This document shows, piece after piece, positions 45,303 to 57,187 of a stretch of 64,000 nt of DNA (positions are counted from its first letter, which is position 1; the number at the start of each line of letters is the position of its first letter). The notes under the pieces were generated by a model, which was not told the DNA's origin, searched no databases, and saw only the letters and a program-made list of their open reading frames with translations. This DNA comes from Lactarius indigo (taxonomy: Eukaryota; Basidiomycota; Agaricomycetes; Russulales; Russulaceae), in the NCBI GenBank assembly GCA_025766275.1, contig JAFKAC010000003.1, positions 1,798,001 to 1,862,000 on the forward strand, written 5' to 3'. The translations under genes were made by a program, and so were the position numbers.

Positions 45303-46365
45303 CTAAGCCTGAGCTTCTAAGTATGGCAGTGAGATTCTCAAAGTCCCCCACCTGCCAATGGCGCGTCGGATTTGATTATCTATCAATTCGTGAAGTTTTG
45401 GGACGTCTGCCAATTTCGCACGGCTTCCTAAGAGAGATCTCGATTGCAATTCTAGTGTAAAATTTGGAAGCACCGTGAGAGTGAGGGCGGGTGCAGGGGA
45501 AGACGGTGAAGGGGGGATGATAACCGCCTGCTCGGCTCGAATAAGGGCAGCGAGAAAGGAGAAACTTAGAAAAACTCACACGACAGGAAAACACGGACAA
45601 AGAAATCGTGAGTGAGACGGGCAGGCGGGCGAACCCGAACAGTGGGGTAGTTGAAAAGGTACGCGGTCGATAAGGAGATGGAGAGATCGTCCTTGTACAC
45701 CATGTCGAACTCGTTCTGCACACAAAGTGAGTCGTCACACGACCAGGGGTGAGGAAGAACGTACACGCTCAAACGGGCCTGGGCCCGTAACGGGGATGGA
45801 GCGTGCATTTGAAAGTTGAGGTGCAGAAACGCCAAGATGTACGGAATGCACCTGTATCCTGTCCTTATGACGCCTGAAGAGTTCGACTAATATCGTGACT
45901 TGGAGGAAGTGCTGACCAGGATTCCGGAAGGTCTCATTCGATTGACGAAATCTTCGACGCGCTGGCGTACGATTTCATCACCTTCGATTCCTTGGAGGTC
46001 ATCCCTCAATTTCGAGCGATACACACCAGCTATCTTGAGCATAGGCGGTGCTTCAACATACGGAGGAATGGGCGCAGAAATGTGGGGGATGGACACGTAC
46101 ATACCTGATGAAGGAGAGTATTTAACCACTCTGTTGGTTCAGACTCTACTCGGGTTGAATTCCCGCCCACGTGTGCAGAGAGAATTGAAGGTTGTAATAC
46201 TGGGGGGGCAGGGTCTGCATAGACGGGAACTTTTTGAGAGCGCTCAGTATCCAAGAATAAATATTTGAGAATGACGGCGAGAAGTGCGAGGATAGAAAAC
46301 TGGCCCAGGATGAGACCCTGAGTGAAGGTGGGCTGGAAGGTGAACATGTCACCAGGCGACCGCAT
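45303..46365 (-). CDS. MMM1: MMM1, ERMES complex subunit (SMP lipid-transfer domain)
   Basis: Mmm1 anchors the ER side of the ER-mitochondria encounter structure and moves phospholipids. The start at 46365 (MRSPGDMFTFQPTFTQGL) has a short lumenal end, then one membrane span (ILGQFSILALLAVILKYLFL), a linker, and the SMP domain from EWLNTLLHQV. Exons continue YRSKLRDDLQGIEGDEIVRQ, RVEDFVNRMRPSGIL, IQVHSV-type sequence over an intron, EFDMVYKDDLSISLSTAYLF and NYPTVRVRPPARL. The C-terminal exon gives LTLTVLPNFTLELQSRSLLG, SRAKLADVPKLHELIDNQIR and RWGTLRISLPYLEAQA, TAG 45303-45305. Start could also be the Met six residues later. It is divergent from CDK11 (85 bp). Confidence 0.9.
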
Positions 46366-46450
46366 GCCAGTGTGAGTTAAACGCAGCGACGCCACAGCAT
46401 CGAGTTCGCTTGCCGGACTCACCGGACCGCCTAGTTCTCTGCTTCTGCCA

Positions 46451-47876
46451 ATGGCATCGCCACTGCAGGCCACGGCTGCTCTTCGTAAGAGGTCAAAATG
46501 GGAAGACAACCCGTCTCAACCCCCTTTAAAACGCCGCCAAATACACGATGACACTTCTCCCTCTTGTAACCCTTCGTCAAAGAGACCCGTCCCAAGCATA
46601 TTCGCCCCTCCGAGAACCTATCACCCACCACTCACGTCTTCTCGCTCTGTCTACTCTTACGAAAGACTCAACTCAATAGAAGAAGGTTCCTATGGCGTCG
46701 TCTTCCGCGCCAGAGAAAAGCAAACAGGCGATATCGTCGCCTTGAAGAAGCTTAAGCTCGACGAGGAGAAGCACGGGTTCCCCATCACCGCCCTCCGCGA
46801 AATAAACGCTCTTATGTCATGCCGACACGACAACGTCGTTGGCATCCGCGAAGTTGTCGTCGGCGAAACGCTCACCCAGTACGCGCCGTAAGATTACCCT
46901 ACGTCTCAGGTTGACTTTAGCCGGCTCTGCGCAGAGTCTTCATCGTGATGGACTTCATCGAGCACGACCTAAAGACCCTCCTCACCCTCATGCCTTCCCC
47001 TTTCTTGCAATCCGAAATCAAAACACTCATGCTCCAGCTTTTGTCCGCCGTTTCTCATTGCCATTCCAACTGGATTCTACACCGTGACTTAAAAACAAGC
47101 AACCTTCTCATGAACAACCGGGGTACAATCAAAGTTGCTGACTTTGGCCTCGCAAGACGATACGGAGACCCTGTGGGTGTTGGTGGAATGACGCAGCTCG
47201 TCGTCACACTTTGGTATAGGTGAGTGGGATGGGCCTTTTGTTTCATTCACTTCTCACATCATTGAAACTCAGGGCCCCTGAAATCCTGCTTGGGGCAAAA
47301 ACTTACTCGACGGCTGTTGACATGTGGTCTGTTGGGTGTATATTTGCCGAGCTTATGTTGAAGGAGCCGCTCTTCCAGGCGAAAGCCGAAATTGAGCTTC
47401 TTTCCATGATATTTAAACTCTTGGGTTCGCCAACAAATGACTCATGGCCCGAATACTCGACCCTCCCATTAGCGAAGTCTCTTACCTTACCTTCCCCCCA
47501 GCCCCATCAATTCCGCCAGAAGTTTCCATTCCTGACAATAGCCGGAATTGACCTGTTGTCATCGTTATTGACGTATGACCCCGAGAGGAGGATATCGGCA
47601 GATGAAGCATTGCAACATCCATACTTTTCGTATGTCCTCGCCGGCTTACATACGACGATCGTTGCTGAAGGCGTATTGTAGTGAGACTCCAGCACCCAAG
47701 CATCCGGACATGTTTAGCTCGTTCCCATCTGCAGCTGCAGGAGAAAGGTACGCCGCTTCATCGCTTTCCATTATGTTGCTGAGACCGTTTTCGGGTCAAG
47801 GCGACGGAAGCCTTTCAGCACACCACCCGCGCCTGGCCGAGCTGCAGGCAATATGTTACTCACAGATTTGGAGTAA
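46451..47876 (+). CDS. CDK11: CDK11-like cyclin-dependent kinase (PITSLRE family)
   Basis: CDK11 kinases act in transcription and pre-mRNA processing. After a basic N-terminus ([19 protein letters not shown]) the kinase domain starts [20 protein letters not shown] (Gly loop), [20 protein letters not shown] (family helix PITALRE), [45 protein letters not shown], the T-loop [37 protein letters not shown] and [14 protein letters not shown]. The catalytic Lys, HRD and DFG residues are all present. A phase-2 intron leads to [20 protein letters not shown] and a further one to [17 protein letters not shown], ending LLTDLE, TAA 47874-47876. Substitution PITALRE for PITSLRE is conservative. Confidence 0.92.
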
Positions 47877-48018
47877 TTTGGTTCATCGTTGCCTTGGCGG
47901 GCACTACTCTTTTTATCAGACGCGCCCTTGCCAAACGTGTAATCTCGCGTGTAAATGGCGAAAATAAATCAAGAAGGCAGAAGGTACACTATAATACACG
48001 CCAAGGAATACCCACACA

Positions 48019-49901
48019 TTACGCAGCATGATCCGAATCCTCTGCCAAGGCCGATAACGTATCGCGCATCTTCTTGAAGCGTGCTCTCGTCCGCTCCATA
48101 GCGCCACAACGATCGTAGTGCTCCTGGACCTCCTCGACAGTGAAACGGAACTCATGCGCGATATCTAAGATACTTTGGTCCACAACGTGAAGAACCGGTC
48201 CATCTCGCTGTATGATCCCAGAAGTCAGGTGACCGCTCGTTTGCTCGCTACGACCCTCGATCAGTGATAATATTGGGCTGACAAACGCGTCGGACACTTA
48301 CCCCACCTTGGCCTTTTTGCCATTTTCTTTTGGATCTTCGCCAGCTTTTCGCTTTCCCCACATGGGTGGCGGGTCGTTACCGACCCTGACCTCCCATTCG
48401 GCCTCCTCGTCCTCCATCTCTTCCTCAGCGGGACTCTCCCGTACGACCACTACGCCATCTTGAATAACACTTAGACCCATGGAGCTGCTCGCGGGAGTTT
48501 GCATTTGGTTTATATGATGCGAGACGCCGTGTAGGTGTGGATGAGCCGAGGGATGCTGATATATGTCAACCGGCACTGATGGGACTGGTATCCCGGGATG
48601 GGGATGCCCATCCTGGGCAGACAGGGAAACATGCATTGCCATAGTCATCGGATGCGGTGGACCAGCTTGGAGATAATCATCGTCATTGGATGGGCCTGCG
48701 CCCGGACCGTCGTCCTTTCGCTTCCTACTTCTCTTTGGTTTTTCCTCGGGTTTGCGCACGTAACCGTACTGGCCTTTTTCACCCAAAGAGGGCTTTTTCT
48801 GTTCGACGATGGCTTGAATCAATGTGTCTAGACGCTGCGAGTTCTTCTTGTAGCGCTCGCGCCAAGACTGCCACGTATGGCGTGTAACCCAGCTGTATTC
48901 CGGGTCGTTTGCCTGCATAGCTCTCAGAGCAAGAAACGAGAAAAATGAGCGGGCGCAACATACCATGTCGCAGAGTTGCTGATAGAGCCTGTTGCCGGTC
49001 CTACCACCAGTCTCCTTATAAGGAATTTTAGCGGCAATCCAATTGCAAAGGCGCTCTTCATCTTCTTCCGTGAACTGGGTCCTCCTATAGATTGTGTAAG
49101 TTTTCGGCTTAAAAAAATGAAATATGCAACGTACTCTTCTCCTGGGCGTCTACCGCCAGGGTTTTTATACACGAGGGGTGTATATACCACCGTTCCTTTT
49201 TCGACACACTTTTTGACCCATAAATACGATTCGACGTATTTTCCCGGAACACCCTGATAGTTCTTCACAAGATGCTGAAAGATTTCGGTGTTAGGGTCTG
49301 CGAGAATCACACGCGCAGTTTGAGCGGATGCGCTAGGATCGCCTCCGGAGTGCTACAAAGTCAGCTGATCAGCGGGGTATGATTACGTTACGTACACGCC
49401 GAAGCGACTGACCATGATCCTCGCACTGAGTGCGGCGCGGGCGTTTATGTTAGCGATGCTTGAGTCAATATGAAACTTGATGGCCTCTCCGTTTTCCACG
49501 AAAATTTGCTTCAGCAGCATTCCGGCGATCTTGCACGCCTCCACGTATGTATATGGAACGAAGTGCCTCTCTGGCCGATCCGGGCTGTCCCAGCAGAGGA
49601 TAAGACGCTCCCCCTCGTTGGTATGGGGCCGAATCAACACAAAACCTTGCCGCGGAACCTTGGCCTCGACACGCCCACCGAGAGCCTGCAGGGCGATTTT
49701 TTGATTGAGTATGTCAACAGGGGTCAGGCGACACAGGTGATTCTTACTGTGATAGTCTCGCAAAGTTCAGCCTGTAACTCGGTCGGAAGGTCCTTTTGAA
49801 TGAAAAACTTGACGGCTATACCATTGCTGTCTTGGAACACAGGCTAACGGCGATCAAATACACAAATGTAGACGAAGGAAACAAGGGCTGTACCATACCA
49901 T
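48019..49901 (-). CDS. RAP1: Rap1-like telomere protein, two BRCT plus Rap1-type Myb (copy B)
   Basis: Two BRCT-like units are followed by a canonical Rap1 Myb domain. The first is VFQDSNGIAVKFFIQKDLPT, GGRVEAKVPRQGFVLIRP and FVPYTYVEACKIAGMLL. The second is IFVENGEAIKFHIDSSIANI, ARVILADPNTEIF, and VESYLWVKKCVEKGTVVYTP. The Myb unit is RTQFTEEDEERLCNWIAAKI, GGRTGNRLYQQLC, HTWQSWRERYKKNSQRLDTL. A Pro/His-rich and acidic region with nuclear signals (KPKRSRKRKDDG, KRKAGEDPKENGKKAKVG) follows. The last exon from about 48215 gives ILDIAHEFRFTVEEVQEHYD and ERTRARFKKMRDTLSALAED, like the Rap1 C-terminal protein-binding domain, ending at 48019. The first exon may hold only ATG (49899-49901). Confidence 0.8.
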
Positions 49902-50959
49902 TTAGCCAGACGGGGAGTAACAGAAGTAAGACTCGTAATGGGGTTGGGGGTAGTGTCGGAGCTAGGATAAGGTTAGGTGCAGCCACACCATATATTCGTG
50001 ACTAAGCAGATTTGAATTTCATAAATCGCCTACCGCGTCTGAGTGCTGCTCGATAGCTTGCACTTACTATCATCAAGACTGTCGTGACGCAATGGGGGTC
50101 TCTCCTGCTTCTGACATCCGCATCTGCACGGGTGATGTAGATGTTTCTTTCAGCTGCCTTGAACTCACTGTTGGCTCTACAACAAGCCCCTTCACCAAAC
50201 CCTGCATGACTAGCACGTTGAAGCAGAAAGGAGATAACGCATTCTGCTACTGTTCCTGTGTGACTTTCATTTCTCATCTGCATGTTCTGTTTCTTTGCCT
50301 ATTGAGAAGACAGGGCTGCCCCTGCGCAGCGAGGACGCTTCCTCGGAAAGGAGATTGCGTGCGTCTACTACTTTGGCTATTGAAACCATCTATGTCACTG
50401 GAAGTGGCACGTTATCCCCCCTCGCCTATTGAGAAATACATGTGAGTCTTGCTTTGCGTTCCCAACTTGCATGGCACCCTGGGAGCGAGCCCCACAAACT
50501 TCAAAAATCAACCAAGAGCGACTCGCCAGTTCCTAATTTCGGCCCACCGTGACGACGCAGTCCAATTCCGAACCACAAACGCGAAGGCCAAGTACCCCAT
50601 GACGGCAACAAGAACGAATGGCACAGCTGATCCACCCTCGTCATGCATCGTGCAAAATGGCTGGTGAACAAGTTGGCGACACGAACGAGAACTTCCTCGG
50701 GGCTGCCAGTGTCTAACTCGACGGAGAGCGGCAAGAAGCTCGAGGGTCACTTTGACAAGAGCTCAACTAGTTGTAGGTCACCAAAGCCAAAGCCAACGAA
50801 ACTCCAACAAGAACACTTCCCCAAGGACACCATCCGTGCCACTACTACGCTGCTACACTCAACATCACTATGCTGTGGGACGCGATTGACGACGTGGTGG
50901 AGATGAATCCAGAATTCGCGGTCCGCACACCTCGATAGCCACCCTAAATATACTAAATA
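49902..50959. other. Roughly 1 kb without a confident gene
   Basis: Between the Rap1-like gene and the hydroxyacid dehydrogenase, both minus strand, no family-level coding signal is evident. A minus-strand frame at about 50645-50508 could encode a 46-residue peptide (from MHDEGGSAV) with one hydrophobic segment (VPFVLVAVMGYLAFAFVV). On the plus strand a frame near 50860-50938 reads WDAIDDVVEMNPEFAVRTPR before a TAG. Neither has a supported start plus splice structure, so neither is called as a gene. Confidence 0.4.
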
Positions 50960-52825
50960 CTACTCTAGCACTTTCCCCGGATTCATAATGCCGTGGGGAT
51001 CAAATAAATGCTTTATCCTTTGCATCATGTCCACAGCGACAGCAGACTTCGAATAATGGATGGCGTGGGTCTTCATGGCTCCTATCCCATGCTCGGCAGA
51101 GACGGACCCCTTATAGGATGCTAATAAAAGCTATGAGCCTGTAGAAATATGAGAACGTTGCCCAGATCTTCCACTCACAGACGAGTTCATAGACAAACGG
51201 CTCCAGAGCCGCTTCAATTTCCTGGGTATACGCCGTTGCCACTATGTTGAGGTGCAGGTTGCCTTGCCACAAATACAGTCAGTGGAGGCTCGAAATCTTG
51301 AGACCAGGACCCACCATCACCAACATGACCATATCCAAGCACATGCTTTACTGCATTCTCATGTAGCAAGCCCTTCTTTCGCAGCTGCTCCTTCGTCGCG
51401 TCTACCACCTCCTTGAAGGAGGCAAGGGGGATCGATATATCATATTTATAAACCTTTCCTTCCTTGGAAGCGGCTTCCGCCACACCTTCGCGCAGCCGCC
51501 AAAGTGAGGCAAATTGGGTAGGGGACTGAGAGAGCACGCCGGTGTTGATCAGAGATGGATCAGACTCGAGGAGTGTTTCGAGGAGTGCGTTCAGTTTCTT
51601 CCAGCCGAGACATCAATCAAAGAGTCGACGTCTATGATCGAATCACGAACCTCTTCATCATGCTCCTTGTTACCCCCACTCGTCTCAAGCAACACGAAGC
51701 ACTCGGCACCTTTGCTCTCTTCTTCGGTCAAGCCCTTCCCTGGCCATGCTTCACAGCGAGTTCGTACGAAGTCCTATCAATGAATTCAAAAGCAGAGAGA
51801 ATCTCTGAGAGGTGCCGCCGAGTCGATTTGAAAAGGGGGAGTACGTTCTCGAAGCGCGGGAGAGCTAAAATCACGTTGTTGACCGCTCGGGGAGTGGCGG
51901 GTGTGAGAATAGACACCCCGGTGACCACACCGAGCGTGCCTTCGGCGCCAATGAAGAGCTGCTTGAGATCATAACCTAAAGGGCTATGAGAGTTCGATGT
52001 CATTCAGTTACGTAACACCCACCGGTATTGTCCTTTCGTAAGGTAGAGAGGTTGTCCAAGATGGTGCCATCAGGGAGCACTACTTCGAGACCGAGCACAC
52101 TGCCATGCAAAGAGCCATAGCGAAGGAGACGAAGTCCCCCTGCATTTGTCGAAACGTTTCCGCCTATCTGACAACTGTGATGGTGTTAAATTCGTGCGCA
52201 TGAAGTAGAACAAAAAAAAAAAAAAGTTATTCGGACGCTTACCTGCCTTTGGCACCTAAGTCGAGGGGCATAATGTGATCATGGGGGGCAATGTGTTCCG
52301 TAAGCGCTTCTAGAATGCATCCAGCATCGGCCACGAGTGCTCCTACATCGCGCGAACATGCCGAACTTTAGTCGTGTTCGGCGGTGAGTAGGAGTGTGTG
52401 TGCATACCTGACACGGGGTCAAACGATCGCACTTTGGACATGTTTCCCAAACTCAAGATGAGTTCGTCTTCGATGGGCACGCTTCCGCCAACGAGGCCAG
52501 TGTTTCCACCTTGGGGGACAACGCCAATTCTGCGTTCGTGACACCATTTCAATATCTTGCTGACCTGCTCCGTCGTATGAGGCCGCAAGACGGTCGTCGA
52601 CTTTCCGCGGTACTTCCCCATCCAGTCCGAGTTATATTGCTCAATTTCTGCGGGAGCAACGGAGACGGGGGACAGTGTAGAAATGATGGCATTCCGGGGT
52701 AAGAATTGGGCAAAGTGAGCGATGTCGTCTGGGGTCACTGAGTTGAGAGCTGGACGAGCGGAGGTATGTTGCCACCTTTTTGCATAGCGAGCTAAGTGTC
52801 TCGCTGTCGCTCTGGAGCAAAGCAT
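50960..52825 (-). CDS. DLD2: FAD-linked D-2-hydroxyacid (D-lactate / D-2-hydroxyglutarate) dehydrogenase
   Basis: The start at 52825 gives an Arg-rich mitochondrial presequence ([20 protein letters not shown]). The FAD-binding domain follows: [56 protein letters not shown], then after introns [20 protein letters not shown] and [20 protein letters not shown]. The substrate domain has [47 protein letters not shown] and NLHLNIV across an intron, [15 protein letters not shown], and ends [16 protein letters not shown] 50960-50962. The His and Glu of GDGNLH and SAEHG motifs (metal and substrate binding) are intact. D-lactate versus D-2-hydroxyglutarate preference cannot be told by eye. Confidence 0.92.
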
Positions 52826-53247
52826 GTTGTTTTGGCGTGGTCACGGTGAGCGTTTCGATGACGGCTTGCACGCATGGTTTGCCAGATGCCGTAAAGTCCT
52901 CTCGTAAACACAGTACGTTCCGTCATCGAAGCAACTTGACTTGAGAGTTCGCATCAAGCAAAAATTGGTAGTAGGTACGTTCTTACAGAAATAGATACGT
53001 AGAGTACAAGGGAACAACATGCGTCCGGTGCAAGTAAACACCGTCAATGAAAAGGGCTTGTGCCCCCACACCCGCGCCACGGAAGTGGAGATTCTGTCCG
53101 GACAATAATATTTGGAAGAACAGGCAAACGGGGGCTTGCGCGTACTTGTTGGCTACACATTGACCTCTGATGACCGTGGCTATGTAGCGGCCTAGAGGCT
53201 TCGATAGAGCCGGGAAGATCTAATGCAATCGCTCGGCGTGTCACAAC

Positions 53248-53870
53248 TCAGGCTCTGAGAAAAGGTGCGTGTGCTTCAAAAGCCTTACGTCCGAGCATTA
53301 GACGGCCTGTAGAGGAGACAGAGGCGAGACACTCACAACAATTACAATCGAAGGGACATAATGGGGTTCCTACAGTGGTATAAGTTAATTCGCAAGCTGA
53401 GGTGACCAAACTCACCCCCAGCTTCTACGTTGATACCAAGCTCATCCTCCTTGAATATTGAGAAACCTTCTTCGGTTTTACGACCTGTAAAGTAGGGTGA
53501 GGTCTGCGGTGTTTGTGGAGGGGTAGGATGCTCACGGGGGCCTGTGCCTCGTGAGTCGTTGAATTTATCTTGGTCGAGTTTCTCGACTAGCTTCCGCTTT
53601 TTACTAGACCGCGGCTAAAACTTCGTCAAAATGTGGGGGCGTGTAACAAGGGTAGAGGGAGAGTACCTGGCTGGATACTGTGGCTGTGTGTGGCCCTCGC
53701 TTGGAGGTGGCCGAACGGGATGGCTGAGATGAGGGATCATGGACAATTTCGGGTGCTGGGGCCTTCAATTCGATGGGTTGTGATTGAGAATGGTTTCTTT
53801 TCGGTTTCTTTTGTTTTTTGAGGGGGGCTGAGTGGGCGAAAATATCGTCAATTATGGAGTTAGTGGACAT
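53248..53870 (-). CDS. DUF1764 family protein
   Basis: A small eukaryotic family of unknown function. The start MSTNSIIDDIFAHSAPLKKQ at 53870 is followed by a basic, Ser/Pro-rich segment. Then SSKKRKLVEKLDQDKFNDSR with GTGPR and, after a 54-nt intron, RKTEEGFSIFKEDELGINVE with AGG, the family core. A third exon gives TPLCPFDCNC, the conserved Cys-rich end. After one more intron the frame runs to TGA at 53248-53250. The last exon is less certain. Charged and nuclear-looking, no membrane segment. Its start codon lies 29 bp from that of SWI1 on the other strand. Confidence 0.82.
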
Positions 53871-53899
53871 GGGACGATCAAGCGACAAGTGACCCTGGC
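53871..53899. promoter_or_regulatory. 29-bp divergent gap between DUF1764 and SWI1 start codons
   Basis: The ATG of the DUF1764 gene (minus, 53870) and of SWI1 (plus, 53900) are separated by 29 bases. Each gene's 5' untranslated region must therefore lie in the other's 5' region or coding sequence, unless one true start is further downstream. Confidence 0.6.
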
Positions 53900-56800
53900 A
53901 TGTCTAATTCACCCACTAGCAACTGGCTCGACAACGAACAGATACAACGATTTCTCGACCAAGGCGCATCGCAGCAACAACTTATGAACATGCTGTAAGT
54001 TTCAGTCCATTTCGTCGATGTACTTTCGTTTATTCGGTTATTCGCTTCTAGTCAACAACAACAGCACCAGCAGAATGCTGCTCGCTCCAACCAATCCTTT
54101 CCTGCTGGCTTCAATCACCTACCTGCTTCTCCCAACCCCGGCTCAAGCGCAACGGAAATCCCCCCCGCGTTCTTCAATAACCCTAATATGAACCCAGCAG
54201 CTGCGAAGCAATTTGCTGCTCTCAATGCGGCCGGCCTCGCTCGAAGAGCCCAAACGACTCGCCCTTCCCCTCTCCCTGGCGGTCCAACCTCGGGTTCTTT
54301 TCTCGGAGGAGGACTGCATCAACAACAATCGCCGTCCCCTGCACCTGGTCACGACCCCCTTTCTGCCTTGTCGCCACAGGGCCGCATGTCACTCCAAGCA
54401 CAATCTCTGGCCCACCAGCAGCCCGGTGCAAATCAACAACCCGCTAACTTTAGTCCTTCATCGTCCGACCCTTTCATCTCCTCCGCAGGACAGCTGCCTA
54501 TGCGACAGGGCCAGCAGCAGCTAAATCCCCAACACAAGAACAAGCAAAGGCAGTTCTTAGGCACCCTTGCTAATTTCCATATAGCCAAGAATAATCCCCT
54601 CCCTCCTGCCCTCACAGGTATACCATACCCCCCGGGTTTTGACCCTAATCAGTCTAAATGGAAGACATTGGAACCGTCACCAACGGAGGCTGGTTCTGTC
54701 ATGTTGGCAGGGAAGCCTGTTGACTTGTTTAAATTATGGGCGGCTGTGAACTCCGGTGGCGGTTGGGCTAAAGTGAGCGTCGCTGTGTTTGCTTAAGGTT
54801 TTCGAACTAAAAACCAAAGCAAGTTGTCACAAGAGCGGTTTCGGCCTATGCTGCAGGTCTTTGACCTACCCGAGACCTTTTCCGTGAACGGGACCCAAAC
54901 CTCCGTAGCACAGGTTCTGGGTCAATATTACAGAGCCATCCTGCTACCGTTCGAGGAGTGGAGTCGCAAAAATGCGCAGCAGCAGCGACCTATGGTCAAC
55001 GCACATGGACAAGTCGGACAGCCCCAACAAGTTGGCCAGCATGGTACCATGACTGGACAAATGACTGGTGCGGATATAAATCCACAAGGGGCGATACCTC
55101 CGGCGATTCCCCACATGGATGGGAATTCATCGCTGCCATCCCACCATCCCTTCCCGTCGTCGCAAGTGCAGAGACAACCGACCGTTGGTTTGGACATGCT
55201 CCCACCAAGTGGATCCTCGCTTCAGTCCCCTGGAATGGTGTCAGGATTGGGGTCAAGCATATCTCAACCATTCCTTACACAGGCATCGTCCCCAGATAGC
55301 GCGCAACTTCATGGGCAGACGCAAGAAGGGGGACTTTCGTTCGACAGTGACGCAGAAAACCGGAAAAGAAAGGGAGCACCTGAAACGGGAGATATAAAGC
55401 GAGCTCGTCAAAGAACTGGTATGTGAATTTGTGTGTGAATTATTATCAGTATTTATTTTCTTTACAATTGCAGTTGATTCTCCCGATACAAACTTGGTTA
55501 GTCGTGTACCATCGGGAGTGACACCTACTAACATAGAGAAATATGCACCCGTCAGTCTAATGCCGATCGTGCTTCTGCGCCTCCGACCGGGGAATCGTCG
55601 ACGACCGCAGCAGCCTCTACTTCTCAGCAAAACCAACCATCTGATACGCCACACCGTCGAAAGGTGGAATACCTTCCCCTCGTTCGCGAAGTGGACACCG
55701 TTGGAGGCCGAGACTTACGTGCCATTACCGAGGAGCATCAACGCCTGACATCTAGACACCCTTTGCGTGAGATCAGTGAATGGGGAAACATTGACATCGA
55801 CGCACTCACTATGAGTCTACGCTCGCGGATTTCCACCGAAATGGGCTATGCAATCACGACGTTCACACTTCTCTCCATCATGCGTGGACAAGGGACAAGC
55901 GGCTTCCCCATCGCAAACTGTCCCGAACTGATGGACGAAGCTTTGGATTTGTTGCTAGAGGTTAGCTTCAAGGAAGAAGAGCAGGATGATGCATTCGCCG
56001 AAACTTCAATCATTACCAATAAGCAGTTGGTCGATACCATTCTAGAAAACGGGAACCAGCCGTTTGCAGGCCTAGAAAAGGTGCAAGGCATGAAGGATTA
56101 CGCTACCTTGGGACCGAAACAACGTCCTGGTGATGTCGTCCTTGCCGTCGTGAATATAATGCGAAACCTTTCCGTGATTCCGGACAATCATGATTATCTC
56201 GCGAATCATGAACGCCTCCTAGCTGCCATGCTACGAGTTTGTGGCGTCAAGCTAAACTCACATGGCACACCCCGTGCAGCATCCAGTGCCCTCACACTCC
56301 GCGACCTCGTTGCCGTTCGGCGAGATGTCCTCTACCTTTTAATCAACCTATCTGGATCCGTGCGGCTTGCCCCTTCCATGGTACTCGCGAGCACGCCTTC
56401 ACCCGCCGCCTTGCAGGTGGCGAGGCGTGCGTTCATGCTCACAGCATCCTTCCTAGTCGACCCGTCGGAAACTATCAATCCTTCAGAGTTATTTATCCTC
56501 ACTAGTACTAATTCCAATTCGAAACCCCCTGCTTTGGTCGACGCCGCGTTGGAAGTACTCGGTCGCTTCGGACAACCCGATGCCAACCGGCAGGTGATAG
56601 CAAAGGCCGTGCCGCAAACGTGGTTACGACAGATATTCGAGGCGCTCATGCATCGTCTTCCGGTCGTTGATGATGACTTCAAAATCGCAAAGCGAGAGCC
56701 ATGGCTTAGCTACATCGAGAAAGTCATCATGGGGCTTTATGCTATCGCGTTCCTTGCACCACCATCTATGAAGGAGCAGCTCAAAAAGGACCATCGGTTG

Positions 56801-57133
56801 GGTTTCACCAAGCTCATGCTCCGATTAGTGAAGAAATTTACGATGAACGTCCCTCAAGAGCTGCGGATGTGGTTCTCCGTCTGCGCAAAGCGGGCCGTGG
56901 AAACGTTGAAGGTGGTGGACGAGGGCGAGGATGCGTTTGACACGACGCAAAACACGGGGAGCGTTACTCTCTCGTTCGGAGTTGGCTACGGGGAAGTGGG
57001 CGAGGACTACGTAGAGAAAGGGACGGGATCGTTGAGTGGGTTCCAAGAGGAGGTCGTATGGGGGATCATGCTACAAAAGGAGGTGGATGACTCTATGTTC
57101 CGTGAGTTGGAAAGTTTAGCGCGTGTTGGATGA
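53900..57133 (+). CDS. SWI1: SWI1-like ARID subunit of the SWI/SNF chromatin remodeller
   Basis: The start MSNSPTSNWLDNEQIQRFLD at 53900 leads into a Gln/Pro/Ser-rich low-complexity region (54050-54520), usual for Swi1. The ARID DNA-binding domain begins NKQRQFLGTLANFHIAKNNP and runs PLPPALTGIPYPPGFDP, GKPVDLFKLWAAVNSGGGWA and, over an intron, LSQERFRPMLQVFDLPETFS and AQVLGQYYRAILLPFEEWS. After another Gln/Ser-rich part the large exon has KVEYLPLVREVDTVGGRDLR and a long helical repeat region (Armadillo-like): ISTEMGYAITTFTLLSIMRG, GDVVLAVVNIMRNLSVIPD and LVAVRRDVLYLLINLSGSVR. It ends at 57133. Four introns or fewer. Confidence 0.88.
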
Positions 57134-57187
57134 TATGACTCTTACCTTGTAATTAATAATCACTGGTCTCCTCTCCCCTCCCTAGCA

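Noticed and set aside
48298..48966. The Rap1-like copy B ending at KKAKVG
   Set aside because: A GTAAGT-type donor overlaps that stop and a further exon (48215-48019) with a conserved helical C-terminus follows, so the gene is longer.
50508..50750. Small minus-strand protein with one membrane segment
   Set aside because: Only the stretch after MHDEGG looks protein-like, competing frames on both strands are equally open, and no conserved family is evident.
54928..55271. Antisense Cys/Trp-rich frames opposite SWI1
   Set aside because: They are complements of the Gln/Pro/His-rich SWI1 linker and carry no recognisable domain.
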